DNA from: Butyricicoccus sp.
GTDB lineage: Bacteria; Bacillota; Clostridia; Oscillospirales; Butyricicoccaceae
Assembly (NCBI GenBank): GCA_017886875.1
Contig: JAGHIZ010000034.1
Span: 1-50,251 of the forward strand
Reading direction: 5' to 3'
DNA: 50,251 nt
Position numbers and translations under genes: made by a program. Below are positions 8,440 to 17,996 of this stretch, piece by piece. Position 1 is the first letter of the stretch. Each line of letters starts with the position of its first letter. Below the pieces are notes generated by a model that was given only the letters and a program-made list of their open reading frames with translations, ran no database searches and was not told where the DNA came from.

Positions 8440-8620
8440 TTGTTTAAAAATGATATAATTGTTTATTTTTATGATATATATTAAAATCACAGATATAACA
8501 TATATATAATATATACTTATTATATATGTTTATTATATATACATAACATATATATGTATAACTTGTGTTTTGTACATATAATTATTATATGTATATTATA
8601 TTTATGTTTATTTTATACGT
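8440..8620. repeat. TATATGTAT/TATATAATA repeats in the fic-pcfB divergent region
   Basis: The 352-bp gap 8368-8719 contains many copies of TATATAATATATA, TATATGTATAA and TATATGTATATTATA. They resemble the repeats upstream of parA and of the virB6-like gene. The gap must hold the promoters of fic (minus) and of the conjugation operon (plus). No other gene is visible. Confidence 0.5.
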
Positions 8621-8719
8621 TAAGAATAAAATAAATACTGTATATATAATATTTTTTCCTTGATTGTCTGTTAAGTAATCAATAAAGTTGTGATTTATAA
8701 AACAGTGAGGTGACAGGTT

Positions 8720-9217
8720 TTGCAAGAAGATGTAGAGAATAGAACGATAAATGTGGTAATAAAAACGACTAAACTTTCAGGAAAAGCTATGATAAAGCTG
8801 ATGATGTCAGCAGTTAAGTTTCTTAAAGGTGTTCAAAAAACAACAAATGATGTGGCAAATAAAATATCGCATGGTAAGCATGGCAAGCAAAGTGTAAAAA
8901 AACTTATAGGTCAAAATCAAGGTGTTTCCAGTGTTGAAATTGCAAAGACTCAGCTCAGAGATTTTGAGCGTATAGCAAGAAAATATGGTGTAGATTTTGC
9001 AATTAAAAAAGACCGTTCGGAAATGCCACCTAAATATTTTGTATTTTTCAAAGCAAAAGATGCTGATGCATTAACTGCTGCATTTAAAGAGTTTTCTGCT
9101 AAATCTATGCAGAAAACCAAACGACCTAGTATATTAAAGGAACTGTACAGATTAAAAGAAAAAGTTGCAAGTATTCCTAAAAAAACACGTAATAAAAATC
9201 AGGAGCGTGATTTATGA
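8720..9217 (+). CDS. PcfB-like conjugation accessory protein (DUF3801)
   Basis: The 165-residue protein begins at a TTG 8 bp after GAGGTGAC. It is basic and helical, with the C-terminal pattern FERIARKYGVDFAIKKDRSEMPPKYFVFFKAKDADALTAAFKEF characteristic of PcfB/DUF3801 proteins (positions about 88-130). In enterococcal pCF10, PcfB works with the PcfC coupling protein in substrate recruitment. Here too the coupling protein gene follows with an ATGA overlap (9214-9217). It is the first gene of the transfer operon. Family call is confident; the role is from homology. Confidence 0.85.
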   Translation: MQEDVENRTINVVIKTTKLSGKAMIKLMMSAVKFLKGVQKTTNDVANKISHGKHGKQSVKKLIGQNQGVSSVEIAKTQLRDFERIARKYGVDFAIKKDRSEMPPKYFVFFKAKDADALTAAFKEFSAKSMQKTKRPSILKELYRLKEKVASIPKKTRNKNQERDL

Positions 9218-10962
9218 CAAATGATAAAATAAAAAAGTTGCTGATTTTAAATTTACCATATATTCTTGTTGGTTTATTTGCAACTAACTTGGGTGAAGCA
9301 TGGAGAATAGCTGAGGATATTTCTATCCTTGGCTTTTTTAATTCTTTACCAATAGCATTTAATAATATAATGCCTAGTTTATATCCTATTGATTTATTTA
9401 TAGGAACTGGTTGTGGAATGTGTTTAAAATTAGCAGTATATCTAAAATCAAAAAACGCAAAAAAATATAGACATGGTGTAGAATATGGATCAGCGAGATG
9501 GGGAAATAAAAAAGATATAGAACCGTTTATAGCTCCACAGTTTAAAGACAACATTATATTGACAAAAACAGAACAACTTATGATGAGCAATCGACCTAAA
9601 AATCCATCGTATGCACGTAATAAAAATGTGTTAATTATAGGCGGTTCTGGTTCAGGTAAAACACGATTTTGGCTCAAGCCCAATCTGCTCCAGATGCACA
9701 GTTCATATGTTGTTACTGACCCAAAAGGCGATATAGTTGTAGATTGTGGAAATGCACTTTTAAAACATGGATATAATATAAAAATTTTTAACACTATCAA
9801 TTTTAAAAAATCAATGAAATATAATCCATTTGCTTATATTCATTCTGAAAAAGATATTTTAAAGCTTGTTACAACTTTAATTGCAAATACAAAAGGTGAT
9901 GGAAAAGCCGGAGATGAGTTTTGGACTAAAGCAGAAACAATGCTTTATTGTGCTTTAATAGGCTATATCCATTATGAAGCACCAATAGAAGAACAGAATT
10001 TTTCAACACTCATAGAGTTTATAAATGCTATGGAAGTGCGTGAAGAAGATGAAAGTTTTCAAAATCCAGTAGATTTAATGTTTGAAGCACTAGAGAAAAA
10101 GAACCCTAATCATTTTGCAGTACGTCAATATGCTAAATTTAAACTTGCAGCTGGTAAAACTTTAAAAAGTATATTGGTTAGCTGTGGAGCAAGGCTTGCA
10201 CCTTTTGACATTCAGGAAGTCCGAGATATAACAGCTTATGACGAATTGCAACTAGACACATTAGGCGATAGAAAAACAGCGTTATTTCTCATTATGTCAG
10301 ATACCGACAGCACATTTAATTTTTTAATATCTATGATTTACACTCAGCTTTTTAATTTACTTTGTGAAAAAGCTGATGATATTTATGGTGGCAGACTTCC
10401 GGTTCATGTGCGTTGCCTTATTGATGAAGCAGCAAATATAGGTCAAATTCCTAATCTTGAAAAACTTGTTGCTACAATTAGAAGTAGAGAAATATCAGCT
10501 TGTTTAGTTTTACAGGCACAAAGTCAGTTAAAAGCGATTTATAAAGATAATGCAGATACTATTATAGGCAATATGGATTGTCGTATTTTCTTAGGAGGTT
10601 CAGAGCCTACAACATTAAAAGAATTAAATCAAGCATTGGGGAAAGAAACAATTGATATATTTAACACATCAGATACAAGGGGCAATAGTCCATCATATGG
10701 TAGAAATTTTCAAAAATTAGGCAAAGATTTAATGGCAGTAGATGAACTAGCAGTTATGGACGGAAACAAGTGTATTTTGCAACTTCGAGGTGTTAGACCG
10801 TTTTTATCTGACAAATACGATTTAAAACAGCACCCAAATTATAAATTTACTGCTGATTATGATGAAAAAAACAAATTTGATATTGATAAATTCTTAAATC
10901 GTAAGTTAAAACTATGTCCTGATGACTTGTATGAGGTGATTGAGGATGCCGAATCTGTTTGA
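9214..10962 (+). CDS. VirD4/TraG-type coupling protein
   Basis: This is a 582-residue protein. Two N-terminal hydrophobic segments (about residues 8-30 and 45-80) anchor it in the membrane. The Walker A is GGSGSGKTRF (about residues 142-151), the following VVTDPKGDIV is typical of type IV coupling proteins, and the Walker B is VRCLIDEAANIG (about residues 401-412). It would bring the relaxase-DNA complex to the secretion channel using ATP. It overlaps pcfB by four bases and its 3' end overlaps the next gene. Length is normal for the family. Confidence 0.93.
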   Translation: MTNDKIKKLLILNLPYILVGLFATNLGEAWRIAEDISILGFFNSLPIAFNNIMPSLYPIDLFIGTGCGMCLKLAVYLKSKNAKKYRHGVEYGSARWGNKKDIEPFIAPQFKDNIILTKTEQLMMSNRPKNPSYARNKNVLIIGGSGSGKTRFWLKPNLLQMHSSYVVTDPKGDIVVDCGNALLKHGYNIKIFNTINFKKSMKYNPFAYIHSEKDILKLVTTLIANTKGDGKAGDEFWTKAETMLYCALIGYIHYEAPIEEQNFSTLIEFINAMEVREEDESFQNPVDLMFEALEKKNPNHFAVRQYAKFKLAAGKTLKSILVSCGARLAPFDIQEVRDITAYDELQLDTLGDRKTALFLIMSDTDSTFNFLISMIYTQLFNLLCEKADDIYGGRLPVHVRCLIDEAANIGQIPNLEKLVATIRSREISACLVLQAQSQLKAIYKDNADTIIGNMDCRIFLGGSEPTTLKELNQALGKETIDIFNTSDTRGNSPSYGRNFQKLGKDLMAVDELAVMDGNKCILQLRGVRPFLSDKYDLKQHPNYKFTADYDEKNKFDIDKFLNRKLKLCPDDLYEVIEDAESV

Positions 10963-11560
10963 AACGGTAAAGCAATCAATTACACTAAGAGAAGTCGCAG
11001 AGGGATATGGATTTAAAGTAAGCCACTCAGGAATGATAGTATGTCCTTTCCATGAAGATAAATACCCTAGTATGAAACTTAATGAGCAATGTTATTATTG
11101 TTTTGGGTGTGGTGCAAAGGGTGATGTAATAAATTTTGTAGCTCGATTGTTTGAAATAAGAAATATAGAAGCAGCTAAAAAAATTGCATTTGATTTTAAT
11201 ATTGCTTGTGACGGCAAAGCACTATATACTGCTACTGTTTATAAAAAAAGGTCTGTTATATCGCAGTTAGAGAAGCAAAAAGAAACTTATACAGGTCAAA
11301 TTTTAACACAATATTATCGTCTGTTATGGGAATGGGAAAAAGAATATAGTCCTAAAGCGATAGGAGATGATATGAACCCTAAATTTATAGAAGCACTTCA
11401 ACAAATGGACTATATTGAATATCTGTTAGATGTTTTAGATGGAAACGATAAGGAAGAAAAAGCACTTTTATGTAATAATCCAGATATAAAACGCATTGAA
11501 AAACACCTTATGAATTTGGGGGTGATAAAACAGAAAAAAGAATTTAATATCGAACACTAA
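10946..11560 (+). CDS. CHC2 zinc-finger protein (primase-like N-terminus only)
   Basis: This 204-residue protein overlaps the coupling gene by 17 bp; I chose the ATG after GAGGTGATTGAGG. Residues 25-65 contain CPFHEDKYPSM and CYYCFGCGAKGDVINFV, the CHC2 zinc-ribbon of DnaG primases. No TOPRIM or catalytic primase domain follows; the rest is helical. Similar stand-alone CHC2 proteins occupy this place in Tn1549-like elements. It may bind the entering single strand, but that is inference. Confidence 0.8.
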   Translation: MPNLFETVKQSITLREVAEGYGFKVSHSGMIVCPFHEDKYPSMKLNEQCYYCFGCGAKGDVINFVARLFEIRNIEAAKKIAFDFNIACDGKALYTATVYKKRSVISQLEKQKETYTGQILTQYYRLLWEWEKEYSPKAIGDDMNPKFIEALQQMDYIEYLLDVLDGNDKEEKALLCNNPDIKRIEKHLMNLGVIKQKKEFNIEH

Positions 11561-11584
11561 AGGGGTAGTATAAGCTACCCTTTA
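11559..11584 (+). promoter_or_regulatory. Hairpin A before the Maff2 gene
   Basis: Arms AAGGGGTAG and CTACCCTTT with a 6-base loop, followed by ACATA and not a T-run. The same sequence theme (GGGGT-purine-G ... AGCTACCCTT-ACATA) recurs after the Maff2 gene, so this is more likely an RNA-processing or stability element than a terminator. Confidence 0.5.
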
Positions 11585-11658
11585 CATACAGCTTCATGTG
11601 GTTTTGCATAGAGCTGTTTTTATATAGAATAAACCTACGACAACAAGGAGGAAAATGT

Positions 11659-11874
11659 ATGGAATTTTTCAATAGTGCAGTAACCGTTTTACAGACTCTA
11701 GTGATAGCTCTTGGTGCTGGTCTTGGTATTTGGGGGGCTGTCAATCTTCTGGAAGGATATGGAAATGACAATCCAGGTGCAAAATCACAAGGCATGAAAC
11801 AACTAATGGCTGGCGGAGGAGTTGCTCTTATTGGAACTACACTTGTACCAATATTATCTGGACTGTTCGGCTGA
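11659..11874 (+). CDS. Maff2-family small membrane protein (pilin-like)
   Basis: The 71-residue protein starts at the ATG after AAGGAGGAAAATGT. It has two hydrophobic stretches (VTVLQTLVIALGAGLGIWGAV and ALIGTTLVPILSGLF, interrupted at residue 20 and by a glycine-rich turn) around a short polar loop with YGNDNPGAKSQGMKQL. This is the Maff2 pattern found in conjugative elements of Clostridia, a size and topology like VirB2 pilins. It is flanked on both sides by related hairpins, which may raise its expression relative to the large machine genes. Confidence 0.8.
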   Translation: MEFFNSAVTVLQTLVIALGAGLGIWGAVNLLEGYGNDNPGAKSQGMKQLMAGGGVALIGTTLVPILSGLFG

Positions 11875-11881
11875 TTAGCCG

Positions 11882-11903
11882 AGGGGTGGCGAAAGCTACC
11901 CTT
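11882..11903 (+). promoter_or_regulatory. Hairpin B after the Maff2 gene
   Basis: AGGGGTGGC-GAAA-GCTACCCTT forms a stem with a GNRA tetraloop and two G-U pairs, followed by ACATAA. It mirrors hairpin A. There is no T-run. A stabilising 3' structure for the pilin-like mRNA is the simplest reading. Confidence 0.5.
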
Positions 11904-11904
11904 A

Positions 11905-11985
11905 CATAATATAAATATATAATATATATGTTATATGTATATATAATACATATATATTGTTATTGTGTTTTATATGTATATATAA
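11905..11985. repeat. TATATGTATA repeats before the virB6-like gene
   Basis: The block consists of TATATAATATATATG, TATATGTATATATAATACATATATA and TATATGTATATATAAC. It matches the style of repeats upstream of parA and pcfB and falls between the Maff2 hairpin and the ribosome site at 11993-12000. Confidence 0.5.
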
Positions 11986-12008
11986 CTAATGTAAGGAGGT
12001 AATTGAGT

Positions 12009-12875
12009 TTGGATGCCATATTTGAAAAAGTAACAGAATGGATAAAAGAAATACTGATTAACGCAATTATGGGCAATCTTTCGGGATTATTTGAAGCGGT
12101 TAATACTCAAGTTGGTGGAGTAGCTTCAGCAGTTGGAACGACACCAGACAATTTTTCACCGGATATTTTCAACCTGATACGCAATATTTCGGAAACTGTA
12201 CTCATACCAATAGCTGGACTTATACTGACGTTTATAGCTTATTATGAGCTTATTCAGATGATTATAGAGCATAACAATCTGGCGAATTTTGAAACTTGGA
12301 TTTTCTTCAAGTGGATATTTAAAACTTTTGTTGCAGTAATGATTATTACAAACACATTCAATATCACTATGGCGGTATTTGATGTTGCTCAACATGTAAT
12401 AAATGCTAGTGCCGGAATAATAACTGCGGATACTACAATAGAAGCGTCAGCATTAGAAGCAATAGAGGAATCATTAAATAATATGAACATCGGAGAGTTA
12501 ATGGTCTTTCTGCTGCATACTTTTTTCTTGCAAATTACTATGTGTGCCCTTGCTATCGTTATTTTTATCATTGTATATGGCAGACTGATAGAGATTTATT
12601 TGATGGTGAGCATTGCACCTATTCCATTAGCGACTTTTGCAAATAAAGAACAAAGTCAGATTGGACAGAACTATTTAAGGTCATTGTTAGCCATTGGCTT
12701 TCAAGGTTTTCTTATTATGATTTGTGTTGCAATATATGCGGTATTGATTCAATCAGTCAGCTTTTCAGATGATATTATAGGTTCTATATGGGGTGTAATG
12801 GGGTATACTGTGCTCCTATGTTTCACTTTATTTAAAACATCTTCATTAGCAAAGAGTGTATTCAATGTTCACTAA
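12009..12875 (+). CDS. VirB6/TrbL-like polytopic channel protein
   Basis: The 288-residue protein starts at TTG 12009, 9 bp after AAGGAGG; TTG 12003 is in frame but too close to that site. It has about six membrane segments (around residues 60-80, 98-118, 168-200, 205-222, 228-250, 258-280). The stretch between the first helices, NLANFETWIFFKWIFKTF, is typical of the VirB6-like family in Tn1549-type elements. It would form the inner-membrane part of the transfer channel. It is followed after 17 bp by the methylase gene. Confidence 0.85.
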   Translation: MDAIFEKVTEWIKEILINAIMGNLSGLFEAVNTQVGGVASAVGTTPDNFSPDIFNLIRNISETVLIPIAGLILTFIAYYELIQMIIEHNNLANFETWIFFKWIFKTFVAVMIITNTFNITMAVFDVAQHVINASAGIITADTTIEASALEAIEESLNNMNIGELMVFLLHTFFLQITMCALAIVIFIIVYGRLIEIYLMVSIAPIPLATFANKEQSQIGQNYLRSLLAIGFQGFLIMICVAIYAVLIQSVSFSDDIIGSIWGVMGYTVLLCFTLFKTSSLAKSVFNVH

Positions 12876-12892
12876 GTAAGGAGGATAATGTT

Positions 12893-13453
12893 TTGAAAAA
12901 ATACAAAATAATATATGCTGATCCACCTTGGGAATACCGAGTTTGGAGTAAAAAAGGGCAAGGAAGGTCTGCGGAAAGCCATTATCCCACAATGAGATTA
13001 GAGGATATAAAAGCCTTACCAGTAGAAAAACTGGCTGACAAAAATTGTGTTTTGTTTATGTGGATTACCTTTCCAATGCTAAATGAAGCCATGTCAGTAT
13101 TAAAAGCATGGGGGTTCACTTATAAAACCGTTGGTTTTGTATGGGTTAAGCAGAATAAAAAATCTTCCTCTTTGTTTTGGGGCATGGGGTACTAGACAAG
13201 AGCAAATGCAGAACTTTGTGTTATTGCGACTAAGGGCAATCCAAAGAGGCAATCATGTAGCGTTCATCAGATTATAATGTCACCAGTTGAGGAGCATAGT
13301 AAAAAGCCTGATGAAGCAAGAAAACGTATAGTAGAGCTTATAGGTGATGTGCCAAGAATTGAACTTTTTGCAAGACAAAGTACCGATGGGTGGGACGCTT
13401 GGGGGAATGAAGCACCTGACTGCGTTAAAATCCCTGAGATGGAGGTGAAATAA
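12893..13453 (+). pseudogene. MT-A70 adenine methyltransferase interrupted by an in-frame TAG
   Basis: The frame starts at TTG after AAGGAGGATAATG and carries YADPPWEY (the DPPW catalytic motif, residues 9-12). At 13193-13195 a TAG follows FWGMGY. The same frame then continues without gap through TRANAELCVIATKGNPKRQS to a TAA at 13451-13453, giving 186 residues in all. In this family the residue after GMGY is normally Trp (GMGYWTRAN), so one G-to-A change in TGG explains the stop. An intact enzyme would methylate adenines in the element's DNA and help it avoid restriction. The short product lacks the C-terminal half of the fold. Confidence 0.85.
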
Positions 13454-13843
13454 ATGGCAGCATATATTCCAGTACCTCGTGACTTAACAAGGGTAAAATC
13501 TAAGGTGTTTTTTAACCTTACAAAAAGGCAACTTATATGTTTTGGTGCTGCAACGCTTATTGGAGTACCCGTCTTCTTTTTGATAAAAACAACAGGTAAT
13601 GTTAGCTTGGCAGCAATGACTATGATTATAGTTATGTTGCCTTTATTTATGCTTGCAATGTATGAAAAGGACGGTCAACCGTTAGAAGTAGTGGAAAGTC
13701 ATTTTATACAAGCGAAATTTATTCGTCCAAGAGTACGACCATACCAAACTAACAACTATTATGATGTAATCATTCGCCAATTTGAGCTTGAAAAGGAGGT
13801 AGACGAAATTGTCGTTCATCAAGAAAAAAAGCAAAAAAACTAA
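13454..13843 (+). CDS. PrgI-family VirB3-like membrane protein
   Basis: The 129-residue protein begins MAAYIPVPRDLTRVKSKVFF, a typical PrgI start. Two membrane segments (about residues 28-46 and 51-70) are followed by a soluble tail. PrgI proteins are the Gram-positive VirB3 counterparts and pair with VirB4, whose gene begins inside this one (13809, 35-bp overlap). The ATG directly follows the methylase stop and the ribosome site GGAGGTG lies inside that gene. Confidence 0.88.
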   Translation: MAAYIPVPRDLTRVKSKVFFNLTKRQLICFGAATLIGVPVFFLIKTTGNVSLAAMTMIIVMLPLFMLAMYEKDGQPLEVVESHFIQAKFIRPRVRPYQTNNYYDVIIRQFELEKEVDEIVVHQEKKQKN

Positions 13844-14276
13844 AGAAGCTATCAAGCTACCAAGTAATTTAACTCGTAAAGAGCGAAAGGAAATTGAAGC
13901 TGCTTATAAACGAGCTAAAAAAGATGACGGTATTCCGAGAACTGCACAACAATCTATACCTTTTCAAAGAATGTTTACCGATGGAATATGTCGTGTGACA
14001 GACAATTATTATACCAAAACTATTCAATTTCAAGATATAAACTACCAACTGGCACAACAAGAGGATAAAACCGCAATCTTTGATGAGTGGTGTGGCTTTC
14101 TTAATTTCTTTGACAGCTCTATTAAGTTTGAATTGTCATTTATGAATATGGGAACAGATGAAGAAAACTTTGAAAAAAGTATTCGTATTCCTTTTGCTGA
14201 TGATAATTTTAACTCTGTGCGTGTTGAGTATAGTCAAATGCTTAAAAATAACTGGCTCAGGGCAATAACGGTTTGA
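13809..14276 (+). pseudogene. VirB4 ATPase, N-terminal fragment
   Basis: The frame starts at TTG after AAGGAGGTAGACGAAA within prgI. Its 155 residues match the N-terminal domain of Gram-positive VirB4/PrgJ proteins (SIPFQRMFTDGICRV, YYTKTIQFQDINYQL). It runs into ITV and TGA at 14274-14276. The expected text KNxLAQGNNGLTKTKYL is spread over two frames around 14246-14252 (AAAAATAACTGGCTCAG), consistent with one deleted base. The rest continues in the next frame. The lesion lies in an A-rich run, so an assembly error is possible. Confidence 0.8.
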
Positions 14277-16294
14277 CCAAAACCAAATATCTAACCTTTG
14301 GAATTGAAGCAGAAAGCATAAAACAGGCAAAACCAAGACTAACTCACATTGAAAATGACCTTATGAATAATTTCCGTCGATTGGGAGTTATGGCAAATAC
14401 CATGGACGGAAAAGAAAGACTGCACCTTATGCACTCAATGTTTCACATGGGTGATGATGATAAGTTTTATTTTGACTGGAAATGGCTTGTAAACTCTGGT
14501 TTATCAGTGAAAGATTTCATTGCACCTACTGTTTTTGCTTTTAATGGTAGCAGAACATTTCAGATGGGCAGTCTTTACGGCTCTATGTCGTATCTGGCAA
14601 TTACCGCATCGGATATTTGCGACCAAATGTTAGCTGATTTTTTAGATATGGAATCTAGTCAGATTGTAACTATGCATATACAATCTGTTGACCAAACTTC
14701 TGCAATTAAGACTATTAAACGCACAATAACAGAACTTGACCGCAGTAAAATTGAGGAACAGAAAAAGGCGGTTCGCTCAGGATATGATATGGATATTATT
14801 CCAAGCGATCTTGCAACCTATGGCAGAGATGCAAAAGCACTTCTAAAAGAACTGCAAAGCCAAAATGAACGTATGTTTATGGTGACATTTCTTGTTATGA
14901 ATACCGGACGTACTGAACAAGAACTTGAAAACAATATATTTCAGGCTCAGAGTATCGCCCAAAAACACAACTGTAATCCGCGTAGATTGGATTTCCAACA
15001 GGAACAAGGCTTGATGAGCAGTTTGCCATTGGCTCAAAATCTTATAGAGATACGTCGTGGACTGACAACCAGTTCTACGGCTATTTTTATGCCTTTTACC
15101 ACTCAAGAGCTGTTTCAAAGTGGCGGAGAATCGCTATATTATGGTTTAAATGCACTTTCAAACAATCTTATTATGGTAGATAGAAAAAAATTAAAAAACC
15201 CGAACGGTCTTATTTTAGGCACTCCAGGTTCAGGCAAATCATTCTCGGCTAAAAGAGAGATTGCAAACACCTTTCTTGTCAGCAATGATGATGTAATTGT
15301 CTGCGATCCAGAAGCGGAATATACTGCATTGGTTCAAAAATTTGAGGGGCAAGTGATAAAAATAAGCTCATCAAGTCAGAATTATATCAATCCTATGGAT
15401 ATAAACACCAATTACTCTGAAGATGATAATCCACTGGCTTTAAAAGCTGATTTTATACTGTCACTTTGTGAGTTGATTGTCGGCAGTAAGGACGGCTTAC
15501 AGCCGATTGAGAAAACGGTAATTGACCGCTGTGTCCATTTGATTTATCAGAAATATTTTGACAATCCAATACCAGAAAATATGCCGATTTTGGAAGATTT
15601 ATATGTTGCTCTTATGAAACAAGATGAAAAAGAAGCTCATCATGTGGCAACTGCTCTTGAAATCTATGTTAAAGGCTCTCTTAATGTGTTTAATCACCAT
15701 ACAAACGTAGATATCAATAACAGATTGGTGTGCTATGACATTAAGGAACTTGGAAACCAGTTAAAGAAAATCGGTATGCTTGTTGTACAAGATCAGGTAT
15801 GGTGTAGAGTAACTGCAAACCGAAATGTCGGAAAATCGACAAGATATTATATTGATGAATTTCATTTGCTGCTTAAAGAGGAACAGACAGCCAATTATTC
15901 GGTTGAAATCTGGAAAAGATTTAGAAAATGGGGCGGTATTCCAACCGGAATTACCCAAAACGTAAAAGATTTACTCCGCAGTACAGAAATTGCAAATATC
16001 TTAGAAAACTCTGACTTCATTTATATGCTCAATCAAGCAAGCGGAGATAGAACCATTTTGGCACAAAGACTTAATATTTCTCCTCATCAACTCTCTTATG
16101 TTACGAATTCCGGTGAAGGTGAGGGACTTTTGTTCTATGGCAATGTAATTTTACCGTTTGTTGACCACTTCCCAACTAATATTGAGCTTTATCGCATAAT
16201 GACAACAAAGCTCAGTGAAGTGAAAAAAGAGGAGGTAAGTCATGTCAAAGAAACGAAGTATGAAGCCGATACGCCTACACTTTACAGACGATGA
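14273..16294 (+). pseudogene. VirB4 ATPase, main fragment with Walker motifs
   Basis: This 673-residue frame begins at a TTG that overlaps the TGA of the N-terminal fragment. It contains Walker A LGTPGSGKSFSAKRE (about residues 314-328), CDPEAEYTALV, and the Walker B RYYIDEFHLLL. VirB4 is the essential ATPase that powers assembly and DNA transfer in type IV secretion. Joined with the preceding fragment the protein would have about 828 residues, normal for the family. Restart at the overlapping TTG could make a truncated product, but there is no ribosome site. Its 3' end overlaps the hydrolase gene. Confidence 0.88.
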
Positions 16295-17930
16295 ACTTTC
16301 AAACCATAAAATAAAAAAGGCTGCTAACAAGGCTGAAAAAGCCACAAATAAAGCTGAAAAGGCGGTTGAAAAGGTAAAGAAACAACAAAAACTCCTTCTG
16401 GATAGTGATATATCAGCAGAAAGGAAAGCAAAACTTCGTTTTGGTAAAGCAAAGAATACCGAACCGGAAAAGCCTGTTTTAAAGAAAAGACCAGTTGAGC
16501 GTACAGTTTCTTCTACAATTCACAATAATATTGATGAGTATGAAAACGATAATGTTGGAGTTAAGGCAGTAAATACCACTGAAAAGACCGCTGAAACAGC
16601 TTATCATGTTGTTGACCATTCTATCTATGGGCATAAGATAAAATCTTATAATAAGGCTGAAAAATTGGTCGGGAAATCGGATAAAGCCAATGTTAATGCA
16701 TTATTTGAGAAGTTTAAAAGCGATAATCCAAATGCAAGCTCAAATCCATTGTCCAGATGGAAACAAAAACAGAATATAAAGAAAGAATATGCAGCTAAGG
16801 TATCAAAGGGAAGTAAAGCAGCAAAAGCCAAAAGCGGTATGAAAAAGTCTGCAAGTGGCATTAAAAGTATAGGTCAAAAGCTGGCTAATATCGCTAATAA
16901 AAAGGTTTTGCTTATTATTTTGTTAATGGCTTCTGCTGTTATGTTGTTTTTGGCTCTGTTTTCGTCTTGTGCTACTTTATTCAGCTCAGGAGGTCAAGTT
17001 GTGGTAAGTACTTCATTCACTGCCGAAGATGAAGATATTCTAGGTGTAGATGAAGATTATACCGCTATGGAAAATGCTCTAAGGAATGAGATTGACAATA
17101 TTGAAAACACTCATTCAGGATATGACGAATATAGATACCATTTGGACGAAATCGGACACAATCCGTATGAGCTTGCGTCATATTTGACTGTGGTATATGA
17201 AGCCTATACTCGTGAACAGGTACAAGAGGAAATAGCAGAATTATTTGAAGCTCAGTATGATTTGACACTTAGAACTATTGTTGAAAGACGTTCGAGAACT
17301 ACAACCAATTCAGACGGTTCAACTTCAACCACTTATTATAACTATTATATTCTTGATGTTACGTTGGTTAATAAGGGTTTAGCAACGGTAATAGATAACG
17401 CTGGTCTAACAGATGACCAAAAACAAAGATATGACATTATACTGGAACTAAAGGGCAACCGTCCTGATTTGTTTGATGATATTTATACCGGTGGTTCGGT
17501 TGGTACTGGTGAATATACCGACTATGATATTCCAAGCGAAGCACTGACTGACACCGCTTTTGCAAATATGATAAGAGAAGCGGAAAAATATCTGGGTTAC
17601 CCGTATATTTGGGGCGGTTCTTCACCGTCTACCAGTTTTGATTGTTCCGGTTTTGTAAGTTGGGTTATAAATCATTGCGGTAATGGTTGGAGTGTAGGCA
17701 GAGAAACAGCTAATGGACTGAAAAATCTTTGTAATATAATACCGCCATCAGAAGCAAAGCCTGGTGATTTAATCTTTTTCCAAGGCACTTATAACACATC
17801 TGGTGCGTCCCATGTAGGCATATATGTGGGAAACGGAATGATGATTCATTACGGAAATCCAATTTCTTACACTTCAATAAACACAAGTTACTGGCAATCT
17901 CATTTCTATTGTTATGGTAGATTACCTTAA
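16242..17930 (+). CDS. NlpC/P60 cell-wall hydrolase of the conjugation machine (CD1108 family)
   Basis: This is a 562-residue protein. A long, lysine-rich coiled N-terminus (KKAANKAEKATNKAEKA) is cytoplasmic. One membrane helix lies at about residues 222-246. An extracellular stalk follows, then a C-terminal NlpC/P60 domain with the catalytic Cys468 in FDCSGFVSW, the His in GASHVGIYVG and a third polar residue in MIHYGNP. It would locally cut peptidoglycan to open a path for the channel, the VirB1 role. The start overlaps virB4 by 53 bp and follows GAGGTAAGTC. Confidence 0.9.
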   Translation: MSKKRSMKPIRLHFTDDELSNHKIKKAANKAEKATNKAEKAVEKVKKQQKLLLDSDISAERKAKLRFGKAKNTEPEKPVLKKRPVERTVSSTIHNNIDEYENDNVGVKAVNTTEKTAETAYHVVDHSIYGHKIKSYNKAEKLVGKSDKANVNALFEKFKSDNPNASSNPLSRWKQKQNIKKEYAAKVSKGSKAAKAKSGMKKSASGIKSIGQKLANIANKKVLLIILLMASAVMLFLALFSSCATLFSSGGQVVVSTSFTAEDEDILGVDEDYTAMENALRNEIDNIENTHSGYDEYRYHLDEIGHNPYELASYLTVVYEAYTREQVQEEIAELFEAQYDLTLRTIVERRSRTTTNSDGSTSTTYYNYYILDVTLVNKGLATVIDNAGLTDDQKQRYDIILELKGNRPDLFDDIYTGGSVGTGEYTDYDIPSEALTDTAFANMIREAEKYLGYPYIWGGSSPSTSFDCSGFVSWVINHCGNGWSVGRETANGLKNLCNIIPPSEAKPGDLIFFQGTYNTSGASHVGIYVGNGMMIHYGNPISYTSINTSYWQSHFYCYGRLP

Positions 17931-17996
17931 TGGAAATTTTCTGATGATAATAAAAACTGACATTTTCATAAATGAGCAGTTGAAGGGAGGAATATT

